A stretch of DNA of 64,000 bases, from the NCBI RefSeq assembly GCF_029784165.1, contig NC_073695.1, positions 97,693,485 to 97,757,484 on the forward strand, read 5' to 3'. Below the pieces are notes generated by a model. The model did not search any database. It worked only from the letters and a program-made list of their open reading frames with translations, and was not told where the DNA came from. The position numbers were made by a program, and so were the translations under genes. Positions 45,380 to 56,520 of this stretch are shown piece by piece; position 1 is the stretch's first letter, and every line of letters begins with the position of its first letter. Origin of the DNA: Wyeomyia smithii (Eukaryota > Arthropoda > Insecta > Diptera > Culicidae).

Positions 45380-46310
45380 ATTTGGTTTTCCGTGTATTCA
45401 GTTTTGACAGTTCACGCGGGAATTCTGACAGCTGTCAAAGTCTGATGTACTCAGTTTGGTTTGCCATTTCAGCATGAACAGACTTACGTCTGAACAACGC
45501 TTACAAATAATCGAACTTTATTACCAAAATTGGGCCTTAGAACAACTTGCCAAAAATCCACTTTTCTACCGAAAAATTGTGTTCAGTGACAAAGCTCATT
45601 TCTGGTTAAATGGGTATGTTTATAAGCAAAATTGCCGCATTTGGATCGAAGAGCAACCAGAGGCAATACAAGAATCGTCAATGCAGCCAGAAAAATGCAC
45701 GGTTTGGTGCGGTTTACACGCTGGAGGCATCATTGTTCCGTACTTCTTCAAAGAGGATCAATATCGCAACGTTACGGTCAATGGCGCTCGCTATCGCGCG
45801 ATGATTTCTGATTTTTTTTGCCGGAAATGGAAAAGCTGAGTCTTGTTGACATGTGGTTTCAGCAAGACGGAGCAACGTGCCACACATCGCGCGAATCAAT
45901 GGATATATTGCGGAATGAGTTCGGTGAGCAATTCATCTCACGAAATGGACCGGTGAATTGGCCGCCTAGATCATGAGATTTAACACCGCTAGATTATTTT
46001 GTGTGGGACTACGTTAAGTCTCTCGTCTATGCGGATAAGCCAACAACAATTCCAGCCTTGAAAGACAACATTACACGCGTTATTCGCGAGATATTAGCCG
46101 AAATGCTCGAAAAAGTGACCCAAGATTGGACTTTTCTTATGGACCATGTGAAACGTAGCCGTGGCCAACATTTGAATGAAATTATCTTCAAAAAGTAAAT
46201 GGCATAAATCAATTTATCGGCTCAAATAAAGATTTCATACAGTTTTGTAGTTTTTATGTGTATTTTTAGAGAAAAACCAAATTCTCAAAAAAACACCCTT
46301 TATAACAGCT
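45380..46310 (+). mobile_element. Mariner-like element with DD41D spacing, deleted
   Basis: A plus-strand element. Its right end reads, on the other strand, AGGGTGTTTTTTTGAGAATT; a truncated version of the inner part (ATTTGGTTTT) appears at the left near 45,379-45,390. It encloses the transposase pseudogene at 45,474-46,198. The internal loss of about 100 codons makes it non-autonomous. Confidence 0.65.
45474..46198 (+). pseudogene. DD41D-type transposase pseudogene
   Basis: It starts MNRLTSEQRLQIIELYYQN, the helix-turn-helix start of this insect family, then jumps to LAKNPLFYRK, so roughly 105 codons are missing. The catalytic domain shows IVFSDKAHFWLNGYVYKQNC (first Asp; the usual Glu after it is Lys), a single-base slip in a T8 run near 45,815, then FQQDGATCHT (second Asp) and LTPLDYF (third Asp). 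The interval between the last two Asp residues is 41 positions, hence DD41D. An in-frame TGA lies at about 45,974. The end reads SRGQHLNEIIFKK. The enzyme would cut and paste its element at TA sites; this copy is dead. Confidence 0.85.
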
Positions 46311-47689
46311 TTGAAATTATTTTCAGAGCAAGATTCATTTAATAAATTCGATTTAGGCAGTGTTGAAAAAGACGAAACTATTCATTATGATAACGTAAGC
46401 ATTAATGGATTTGAGAGATTTGATTTTTGAGGAATTAGAAATAATTCTGATTCAGATGCATTAAAATAAATTCTTGGTGTTTATTCAACAACAACATTGG
46501 TACGAAATAGATGTTTTTTGAACAAAAATAAACACTACAGGCACAATATGGCAATGTGTAAACGAAATTCTTTTGAGTATTGTTAAAAATATTTCCGAAA
46601 AAGATTTTGAGAGAAGACTGAAAATAAAAATACGTAGAACACTGAACAAACGAATTGCTTATGGCTGCGGACTTTGTAACAACGTTCAAGTCCCACGTCA
46701 CAATTTCATACAACCCCGAGGGCTGTTCACCTCGTAGTGTTTATTATTTTCCTCAAGCACTTGAATTATGAACTTGTATCATCAAATGACTATCTATCTC
46801 TATTAACAATCGGTACAAACTTATTCCTCAATTAGAAACGATCGGTCCGGATCGATTCGCGAAGTAGCGTGAGTCATAAGTAGCCGCATCGCAAGTACAA
46901 AATCTGCAATTTAGGTCACTTGCATCGATGTTGACAGTAAGCGTACCGACGCAGCTCACTGTTAGGTGCATCCGAAGACATTTGCACTTTGCTTCCGGAT
47001 GCGAAACCAATCCACCGGTTCCGCCGGTCCAAGGCGAACATGATGGAGAAGTATTCCTGCTGTGGACCGTAGACCGTGTTTTGATGGAATTTCTCTTTCT
47101 ACCTTTATCGGAACCTGCAGACAGGCAAACACACAGGCAAGGCAGCTGAGCGGATACCGTTGTATGCGTGTTTACATACGACCATATTAGTACGCGGTAT
47201 GGTGAGAGGATGAGAACAATCGTGGGTGGTGGGTGATGGCAAGTTGTATACTTTCGGTAGGAAATTCCCCCTTGTTATGGGTGAACGAGAAGAACGGGTG
47301 GCACGTTCTGCTGGTGTAAGTGTGTTTTGAATTTGCTATCCAGAAAGAAAACACGAGAGGAAAAAAAAGATAGGAGAGGGAGAGAAATTAAATCGGGAGT
47401 GTAAGAGCATACGTCGATAGAATCGTGAGCAGAGCATTTGATGCGGCTTCTCATGATTTTTTCCTCTGCGAATAAGGTGGTGATCGCAATGACTAGACCG
47501 TGAAGCGCAGAAGAAAGTTTTCTTTGGAAGGGATGTGAATTTGAGGAAATGAAGCGAATAGAGCACATCTGTGGCTTGCGTCAGTGTGCGAGAAGCCACT
47601 TGATCTCTTCTGCTCTTCGCTGGTATCTGCTGGAGAACGGAAGAGAGGCAAAAAACTCGAGACGAGTCAACTCGACGAATAGATGTTTC
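46311..47689. other. Unassigned DNA
   Basis: No gene recognised. From about 46,840 the sequence becomes less AT-rich and unlike the flanking transposons, which suggests host sequence upstream of the candidate promoter. Confidence 0.4.
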
Positions 47690-48822
47690 TCGTCAGTTCA
47701 GTTTTGTACGTACGAGTGATAACACTGGTGGAATCGGGTCGAACCAGTTGTCATCGCGCTCTCGGTAGACAGGCAAAAGTTGAGTCATCTAAGAAGCATT
47801 TGCCACGCGATCACTATCGGTGCAGTGCGATAAAATTTCCTTTGTACCGGATCATCGAGTGTCTATTGAAGCGTAGATATCGCAGGCAGCTGATTTGCGT
47901 TTGATCCAGAAGACCGCTGTTTGAATCACTCCAGCCGACAGGAAATCTCGGTCTAGAAGTGTATGTGATAATATTTGCCCACGAGTGGTATGAGATATAT
48001 TGTAGTTTTTGTTGTTCTTTAATTCACCACCCCCACACATATCTGGGTGCGGTGCATGACGGGTGAAGTGTGAGTTTGCGAAGGACCCCCCCGAAAAGTA
48101 CCGGTGCATGTGTAATTGTTAACCTTTCAAAAGCTGCTCTCCCAAGAAGAGCACTACTTAGAGAATAGCAAGATACACACATACATACATACGCGTAGTG
48201 AGCTTTGCACACAGAGTAGTAGTGCTCTGTTCCTCTATTGCTATTGCTGCTGCACTCCTTAGGCGTGGACTATTTGAACCGTCGACGTCTCGGTTTTTCG
48301 CGACTGCTATCACAGTGTGTAGAGTGTGTTTTCCGGCGAAAGTGTGTGACAACAACGCCCCAGAAAAGGTAAACCTATCAGCATTCCCAAATTTGTCTTC
48401 ATCGGAGAATAAAGTTTGCAGTGGAAGTGTAAAAGTTTCTTCGAAAAAGAAGCAAAGTGTAGCATAGTGGGCCTCGCAAGAGCACATGCAAAAAGTTGGA
48501 AGCTCGCCAGTGTCATCTTTGAATATCTGAAAGTTTGCCTGAGTACCGGTATCCACTATCGCAGTCGGTCGAATTCAAACCAGACAAACCCCGAACGCAT
48601 TGTCTGGTTTTTTACCGCGGCGAGTGCTTCGAAAAGTTCATCTACCGGCATTGGCACGGCGCTTGGTTAACCGTGAAAATTGGATTATATTATCCGCTCC
48701 GGATCGATATCTGTATAATTAAAACACGCACGCGGAACGAAACCGCTGACCACCGCCAATCGTCGATCTCTGGATCCGGTTGAACGCTGTTGGTGCAGAC
48801 ACCGCCGCCGCCTCAGTCCAAG
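47690..48822 (+). promoter_or_regulatory. Candidate promoter and 5' untranslated exon of a host gene
   Basis: A roughly 1.1-kb stretch of more balanced composition, free of recognisable transposons. It opens with two overlapping initiator-like TCAGTT motifs (47,695-47,705). It contains leader-like GAAAGTGTGTG and GTGGAAGTGTAAAAG segments typical of insect untranslated first exons. It ends in a strong splice-donor match CCAA/GTAAGT at 48,822. It has no long frame and several short upstream ATGs. This fits a non-coding first exon of a plus-strand gene whose coding exons lie beyond the window, but nothing here proves transcription. Confidence 0.3.
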
Positions 48823-51800
48823 TAAGTCTGCAGCGGGCACCTGACCGCATGATTGAGTTCTCCGCCTATCATTTCTAGTGCTCATTATCCGGATTGATGA
48901 AACGTGATTCTATCCTATTCGACCAGGCTTGGTTATAGAAGTAATTCTTCAGTATAGCTTCTCAGGAGGCTGAAATTGCGTGTCCAGTCAGTCAGTTGGC
49001 AACTCAACCGAAACTTTCTGCTTTTGTAATTACACTCATCATCATCTACTGTGATGGTCTCCGGCATGTGTAGTTTAGTTGAAGCTGCTAATGAAAGGTT
49101 TGGATTTTGGGGTAAAACCTTACCGAGTGCTCCTCAATTTCTTTCGCTATCCTTTGTACAGTGCAAGCACCACACGATGATATGTCTGGAAAATGCATTA
49201 AAATGGCGACAAACGAAATCGAACTCTCGAGATGTACTGCAACTGCCTCATAAAGCCAGACCAATCACAGATAATTCCCCAACTCCAGACTAAACCAGAC
49301 ATCGTGGAATGAGGGACACGATGCAGGGAAAAATAATTAACAACTTCCGTTTTCGTTTGGCATTGCTGCTGCTGCTGTGACTTTTGCTTGATGGCTAATA
49401 TTATCATTGGCAACCAGGAGGACGGTGGCTATAATCCTCCACGTAAACCGTCCAAGACAGAGCACCAGCAGCAATCGGACCGAAGAAGAGCAACCTCAAC
49501 TAGGAGATTGCATGCGTCTTTGTGTCTATGGGGTGTAGTGCAAAATTGCTATGCGGGCATACATACAAGGTATTTCGCCCGTACCGGCCGCGCTCGCTCT
49601 CTCGCCGTCTAGATCTGTTTTCCTTTCCGTCACCCCAACCATTGCGCTCGCAACGGTGTATAGTTTTTCGGCTCGATTTTTTTTCTCATTTTTTCCACCA
49701 TTGAAAACAGTTTTGACTGCGTGGCATCGTCATCGGCGAATTGCTGCGGAATAGTCGCATGTTTACCGCTGAATAAAAAGCGTTGGTGACCACAACCGGA
49801 ACTTTTTTGGTGAAAGATGTGAAATAGTCAATTATTTATGCTTTACAGTGCGCGAACTATGGGCAAAATTTCTGAAACAGATCTGCAATCTTTTTCAAAA
49901 CCATAAAAAGACTAAATTTTGGCTGTCCGTTTGTAAAAACAAATTTGGAAATTACCGAAAGCTCTGCACAATTCATTGGAGAACGATAATGATAGGATCT
50001 CTACCATCATCATCATCATCATCATCTAAGATCAGTGAAAAAAATTACCACTCAGGATAGCGCAATGAATCATTGTAGCACAGAGAACAGTTTTCAAATT
50101 ATGACGACCCTCGGGGAAAAACAGCCGCCCGCAGCTTGTTCCAGTATGTAAGATGGCTGAGGTAGAGCTGTCGCATTATGCTTTGCTAGAAACTCGTGAA
50201 CGCAAACAAAGTGAGAGGCGTATTTTAAAAACCCAGGAGAAAAAAAATTAGGTTCCAGGAAAAGACGCATGAAATCTGATTTTACACTCACTGGTTCAAA
50301 AATGTGTGTAACTTAAGTCATTCAAACAATTTAGATATATCGGAGGCGGTATGATTAAAAAATATATTGCGTAACCTCTAGCATGTTTGCGTGAAGTTTT
50401 CCTAGTGAACTTTTATCTGAATATATTTAGAAATGAAATTCTAAATAATAATTAGTTTAAATGAAGTTCTCATTTTATTCTGTATTGATTTAGCAAAAAA
50501 ACTGATTAGGAAAGCGTTAAAAAAATTTTAAGAAACTTTGTCAATCCAAACTGTATCTCAGGATAACTCTAGAAATATCTTTTTTAGGTTATTGATTATA
50601 ATTACCCTTGGTATAAACCAGCTGGTGCTCGAAACTACCTTAACCCCTTAGCGCCCAAATTATTTTTAGACGGATTTTTTAAGTTCTCATTGAAACTTTT
50701 TAGAGGTTCAACAGAAGACCGTCTGAAGGCGGCACTGGGCATTGGAGGGTTAATAAAAAAGCACTATAGCTCAAGAAAAATCGTTTCTTAGAGGCATCTA
50801 ATCAGTTTTGGATTCTTAGTGACACTCATTTTAAATCACGCATCTAAACTGCGTTCTGAAAACGAAACATTACGCATGATCATTGTCAACTTACACAATA
50901 AAAAGAAAAATTGATATTGCACCATAACGCTACATAAAAAAAAATATTTTTGCCTACTTGGTTTTAATCCCAAATCACTTTTCCATGAATTTGTGCAAGC
51001 TTTTAATTTTTCTCTAGGGTTCGACTTTTTTTGTAAAAAAAGTTATTGTTGCATTTATGGTAATCTAAAACTCCAAACATAACCTGAAATTCAGGTTCCT
51101 GGAACCAAGTAATGCTGAGCAATATGTCAATGCAATCTAGTAGACTTTATCCAAATAATATTCAATATGCTTCATCGTAGAAGCTTAGAAACTTTTCTAC
51201 TCATTTAAAGAAAAACTTCAGCGCAACGTTCACTCGGATATTATTTCTTTTTATCGATGCCAAAGTAGTAGCAAGCCAGAAGAAAAACAATAACAAACCA
51301 TGTGTACATAATCGAATCCACATGGTGTACCGCACTGAGAACACAAAAAACTTCATTGGTTTTTACACCGCTAAGATTTAACTGAACGCTCATTCATTTT
51401 CTTTAATAGTATTATATCCTCTTCTGGGTTCGTTTTTCCTATGCCGCCGGGCAAACAAGTTCTGCCAATTTTTTTCCAATGTATTTAGCTCTCCGCCGCG
51501 TACCGCCATTTATTTTCTCTGGCACGATTAAGCATCTTAGAATTGCTGCGGTACAGCAGAGTCAGAGGACCTGTTACCTTTTCCATTCGAAAATTAGGAT
51601 GTATTCGCCTTGAAAGATAATGTTATAAATGCGTGACGTCGTAACGGACGCGACATAATCCGTCATCATTGAAAACTTAACACGAAAAAGTGTTAATGCT
51701 CGAAAAAACGTAACAGTCAAAAACAATCACCAAAAGTTTGTTTTAAATCGGAAATTTTTGAAACTCTTAGGGAATAAATAAACACATATTAGCTATGTTT

Positions 51801-52154
51801 TTAAAAAGTTGATTGATTCCGCCTCCTCTTCGAGGCCAAATGTCCGCACCTTGAACTTAAAGTTACCTCTACTTATCAGAAACTGTGCAACATTTGCGCC
51901 ATCTTTTTACACACTTTCATCCACAGTTTCTTCAAATCCTTATCGAAGTTTACCCTTTATAATTGCTCAGCATTTTTGTATAGGGCGATGTTCTGGGGGA
52001 CACCTACAGTACCTACTTCTTGGCAAGTTTGTCGACTTTCTCGGAATTTCTCCGGAATATAGAAGAGGGACTTACCGATAGAGACCTCCACTGGATAGAT
52101 GGTTTACTTGGCGTCCGCTCTGATGTGTGTCTCGGTTTGGTCACTGTATTCTGT
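48823..52154. other. Unassigned DNA, possibly intronic
   Basis: No coding gene or known transposon recognised. An ATC microsatellite is at about 50,003-50,027. The 48,823-49,760 part keeps the composition of the candidate exon; the rest is AT-rich. Confidence 0.4.
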
Positions 52155-52370
52155 TCATCGCCTTCCGTACCTTGACCAGACAAAAGAAATTACATTCTTG
52201 ACCACGACCTGAGTCGAAAGCTTTTCATTATGCTGGAAACAATTCCTTACCTTCCTTGTCTTAACGGGGTCGGTCTGGGTCTCCTTGAACAATATCACTA
52301 CACGGGACATGATCGGATGGTCGATTACCAACTGTTTCGCGATCCTCTTGAGGCCTGAATTTCCCACGCC
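52155..52370 (-). pseudogene. Tc1/mariner N-terminal (HTH) fragment
   Basis: The minus-strand frame GNSGLKRIAKQLVIDHPIMS followed by RVVILFKETQTD looks like the first helix-turn-helix of a Tc1/mariner transposase. The match is by pattern only, and the fragment is too short to place. Confidence 0.35.
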
Positions 52371-52718
52371 ACGCCCCTAATGTTCCTGACAACTTTTTCA
52401 AACATTACACTCTAAACTAGTTTTACCCAAAATATCTCATGCAATGCAATACACAGCATGCATGCAATCAAAAGGTTATACACGAAAGAAAGTGTAGCTT
52501 TTTTATTCATATCAACATTTCTGCAGAATCAAACCGGTTTTAGTATCGAAATTTATTAGTTATTTAGCCTTATTATTTACCCTAAACACTGAAATGAATC
52601 ATGATCAGAGATTTCGAATTACTTGCTGGTGTTGTAGTTGAACCTTCGAATTGCTTACTGGTGTTGTAGTTGAACCTGGCGAATTTGACGGATTTGCCAC
52701 CTTCGGCACAAAAACAAT

Positions 52719-53975
52719 GGTGCTTATTACGGGAGTCACTTCACGGTGAAATATATTTCACTCTCACGCTCACTTCACTTTTTGGGACCTATTCCCGATT
52801 CCACCTCAAGTGAGGTGACAACAATTACCTCCGTGAAGTGAGATTAACAGTGAAGTGAAATTGAGAATAGGACAAGTGAACGAAATTGTTTCCCAGCCAG
52901 TGTGTCGAACAGTTGACATTTTTGCATGACACCGTATCGATAAATACTGTTACCTCTCTTGCAGACTGCGACAGCAGCGTTCAACTGTACGCTTCTCTAT
53001 TTGAGAGAATCGTGTGACTTAAAGCCAACACGGATGGTTAACGATTCTCTTTTGTGCCGATCTCCAGCCGCTTCGATATCCCGACTGTCGCATTGTGCAA
53101 ATGACAATAATTGGCAATCATGCGACAGTTCAGCACAATAATAAAATGGAAAATCAATGATTACTATGTATGTACTGCCGAAAAATATCATCAATCGTGT
53201 ACACCAGAAAATTTGAATCCCAACTTCTGAACTTTTTCATTCGAAAATAGTTCGCTGTAGCGAAAGTTTCATCCAAATTTAGCATATTTAATCGAAAACA
53301 GGACAATAAAAGCATGAATCTTAAAATTCAATTAACGTCTTCGTGCCCAAATAAAAATTGACGCTAAGTGAATTGACTCCACTTCAATTCGTAATAAATG
53401 CAATAAATATCACAGACAGCTGCAGTCAATAACACACGAGCCAGAGATTGTCTATACAATGACAACAATATAAAAAGAAGCGAGCGAGAGAATTGTTGTA
53501 CATATTGAATTCGTGACAAAAAGCAAGAGATAAAGTAGATCGTATGAAACTTCGGTAGCGGCTACTGTCGCGTAGTGTTTCATTCCACAGAGGTAATCAC
53601 AAAAATCTTGCTACTGTCGTGTGAATACTGTAGCGTACTAGTACATTTGCCTACCCTGTTCCCAGCTCAAAAATTTCTAAGTTGCAGAAAGTCGTTTTTT
53701 CTGTTTTTTTAGATAAGATAGATTAGCTTTTCTGCATTTTTAAGACATTTGGCATTAAAAAAAATGTTTTTTTCGGTATCACAAATTTGATGAACTAGTG
53801 TGCATTTTTTCATCGGGCAAAAAGTCAAGTTCTGATCAAGTTCTGATTCGTTTCGTTACTAAAAAATAAATCTAATATTTATCATAAAATCACAACTCAC
53901 TTACGTGAGTCCCGTAATAGGACTTTTTTCACTTCACTCTGATTTCACCGTGAAGTGACTCCCGTAATAAGCACC
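52719..53975. mobile_element. DNA element with 3-bp AAT duplication (1.26 kb)
   Basis: Terminal repeats of at least 30 bp begin GGTGCTTATTACGGGAGTCA and are perfectly inverted at the right end, flanked by AAT at 52,716-52,718 and 53,976-53,978. Subterminal regions repeat CACTTCAC and its complement many times, probably transposase-binding sites. No transposase is recognisable. A 3-bp AT-rich duplication is compatible with PIF/Harbinger. Removing it rejoins EANI and FVPKV of the DD37E transposase. Confidence 0.8.
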
Positions 53976-54265
53976 AATATGTTGGCTTCGTACCACTCCA
54001 TCACTAGTTTCACGTAATAGTACGTTATTAGATCCGGCCAAAACAAAGTGTCATCATCGTGGGACCGAAGGAAGGGCAGTAAGCACTTTTGGAAGCATTC
54101 TTCTTTATATATTAGCCGTTGCGAACCAGAGTGGTCTAAAGACCATTTTTTTTGAAAATGAGTTTTTTGCATATTCCACATCTACACAAAAAACTGTACT
54201 TGGGAGATCAAAAATATTTCAAAAAATCAAACTTTAAAGGTGATTTATATCATGTTGAAATTGCG

Positions 54266-54295
54266 TCCGAAACAGAATGGCCATTCTGTTTCGGA
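54266..54295. repeat. Perfect 30-bp palindrome
   Basis: Two 15-bp arms meet without a spacer at 54,280/54,281; the left half is TCCGAAACAGAATGG. It lies just left of an AGAGTGGTCTATGTACAT motif. Confidence 0.95.
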
Positions 54296-54334
54296 ACAGA
54301 GTGGTCTATGTACATAAATCGGTGTAATACTATC

Positions 54335-54545
54335 ATGTAACACGTAACATGTAGCATATTACATGTGATAAGTAACATATCACTTGTTCTGTACATGTCA
54401 CACGTAATATGTAACATGTTACACGTAATGTAACACGAAAAATGTAACATGTAAAATATTATGTAATATGTAACATTTTGTGTTACATGTAATGTTACAC
54501 GTGACATCTTACATGTGACATGCTATATGTACCATATAACCTGTG
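54335..54545. repeat. ACATGTAACATG short-repeat cluster
   Basis: About 210 bp built from variants of GTAACATG and its complement CATGTTAC, without strict periodicity. It is self-complementary overall. Confidence 0.85.
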
Positions 54546-55259
54546 ACACTAGCCATTTTATACGAGTTACCGTCTCTTTCTTTGTTCTTGTGAAACGATT
54601 CGAGGATTTCAGTGAATATATATATGAAGCCAGAGTGGTCTATGTACATTGGGGAGATAAAATCACCGATTTCGCAAAGAAACTGTTAATTTTAAGTATC
54701 CCAATGTTAAACCACTTCATAACCTTTATATTAGAACATTTTGTTTGAAAGAAGTGTAGTGGTTTTTGGTACAATATTGACATAATTGGCTTTGTACCAC
54801 TCTTCACCTTTTTGTCCATAAAACTATCCGCCTGACCAATATTTTTGTTACTTCTTGGTTTCCTTTCGACTCTCAAACATTCAGAAAACCTTTTCAACGC
54901 ATCGTGGACTGTGATTTTGAGCAAATCAAGCTTTTTTGCGAGTTCACGTATCGAGAGGTGAGGATTTTCCGAACGGCTGTACAAGAAAGTATAGACTCCC
55001 AGCAATGTTTTTAGTGAAAAGAGTCGCTCTTAGCTTGAATGTTGCAAGAGTTACAGTGATTTAAAGGTATCCGGATCATTGCGGATACAAGCCACCCGGG
55101 TGTCTCAGTCGAGATCGCTTATGTTTAAGCTATATGTCTAAAACAACTGAAAAATATGAATGCGGAATGCAGTGGATGCTCTCTGTGTAGGTACATTTTG
55201 GAACAATACTTTTAAGAAAAAATATTGTGGAATGAAATCTGATTAGTTTATGGTTTCTT

Positions 55260-55490
55260 CATGTCACCATAGAAAAATGCTCCCTTTCCATCTCCAGTCA
55301 AGAAACAACACATACCGTCCCATATGTTGCACATGTTACTAGTTTCTTCTATTTCCAATTCATGTAGCCGTCATATATTTTGTTACTTTTTGGTTATTAC
55401 TTTTTGTGTCTGATGCGCGATTCAAGACACAAAAAGTAATAAAATGTTGCTCAAAAGTAACATAATCTTCCCCGTTTGTGTTGGGTGTAT
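55260..55490. repeat. Repeat related to the insert at 39,233, with a 17-bp hairpin
   Basis: It matches 39,400-39,500 and 39,925-40,037 (shared GTTGCACATGTTAC, CAAAAAGTAATAA and a CCCCGTTTG end). It contains a perfect hairpin with 17-bp arms TTATTACTTTTTGTGTC at 55,394-55,410 and 55,426-55,442. Probably a fragment of the same non-autonomous family. Confidence 0.7.
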
Positions 55491-55555
55491 GTATTCAACA
55501 AAATGGTTTTGATCTAAGTAAACTAGTTTGTTACAGATGGTTGTATTTTTAGATA

Positions 55556-56520
55556 CGAGGGGGATTAGGGGCATAATGAGCACACGGGTCGAGATGGTCA
55601 CCCCTCTTTTATGCGAAACTACGCATTTTCTATTACAATAAGATATGTGGAACTTTTCCGTAGTTACTACCGTATCTCTTCATGTAGAACAAAAGTGGTT
55701 TGTCTGTTTAAAATATGGAAATATCTTTAAAAAATCAACTTGGGTCCCGGATGTTGGAAAAGTTATTATTATTGCGCACTACAAAACAAGCTTCTATGGT
55801 CGTTTAAATGGTTCAATCAAGTAAGTAGACACATCGATATGACGTATGGGTCGTTCCCCAAATTTCACCATCAATGAAGTTCTGATTTCACGCTATAATT
55901 AGTGTTGAAATCTCATGTTAACTTTAACTAATTCCATAGGGGCGAAATGGTCACCTTTAGGTGAGGTGAACTGAGCACACCTTGTCACATAAACTTACCT
56001 GAAATTCGTCTTAGTAGACTTGTGAGTTTGTCTGTTTCCATAGTCAGTGTTTGTTAACAGTGATGGTGCGAAAATATATCAGAAAATCTTTGAGACCGAA
56101 TCGGTCAGAAAAAGGGACTGCAGGCAGAATTGGCCACCATAAGGCGCGACGGGACATTCACGAAACAAGCCGCTAAATATCACGGCATCCCGCGACAAAC
56201 GTTGGCCCATTAGTTGTACTTCTATACAGTTTCAAGATATGTTCTATAAGAGTGCTCATTATACCCCGTGGGTGCTCATTATGCCCCAGTGGGGTGCTCA
56301 TTGTGCCCCAGACATCGATTGATTGCTAGTTTTTGATGCATTAATCTAATTTGTGTTTTCACAATTATACGATAAACTTTTCAATTTGTGAATAGTGTAT
56401 CTTTAATCATAGATAGCTAATGCAAGTTTTGCACTGAAGACAGCTTGAAATTTTTGTCGTTTTCTATGCTTAAATCAGCAACGAAGTTAGGGTGCTCATT
56501 ATGCCCCTATTCCCCCTAAG
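55556..56520. mobile_element. Pogo-like non-autonomous element (965 bp)
   Basis: Ends CGAGGGGGATTAGGGGCATA and, inverted, CTTAGGGGGAATAGGGGCAT, flanked by TA at 55,554-55,555 and 56,521-56,522. Further GTGCTCATTATGCCCC motifs occur inside (56,250-56,310), forming an array. Between about 56,063 and 56,214 the plus strand encodes, across one frameshift, MVRKYIRKSLRPNRSEKG, then ATIRRDGTFTKQAAKYHGIP and RQTLAH. That is the helix-turn-helix (psq/CENP-B type) that starts pogo transposases. The catalytic domain is absent. Confidence 0.75.

Larger units (their letters stand above)
52600..55010 (-). pseudogene. DD37E-type (ITmD37E-like) transposase relic
   Basis: The minus strand shows an N-terminal helix-turn-helix near 55,000-54,850 (NPHLSIRELAKKLDLLKITV, then ALKRFSECLRVERKPRSN). 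The middle of the catalytic domain is replaced by unrelated sequence. It resumes at 54,120-53,979 with ECFQKCLLPFLRSHDDDTLF and WPDLITYYYVKLVMEWYEAN, which carries the second catalytic Asp. After the 1.26-kb insertion it continues near 52,715 with FVPKVANPSNSP. The third acidic residue is not recognisable. AGAGTGGTCTATGTACAT occurs at 54,299 and 54,631 and may be terminal-repeat sequence. Confidence 0.65.
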
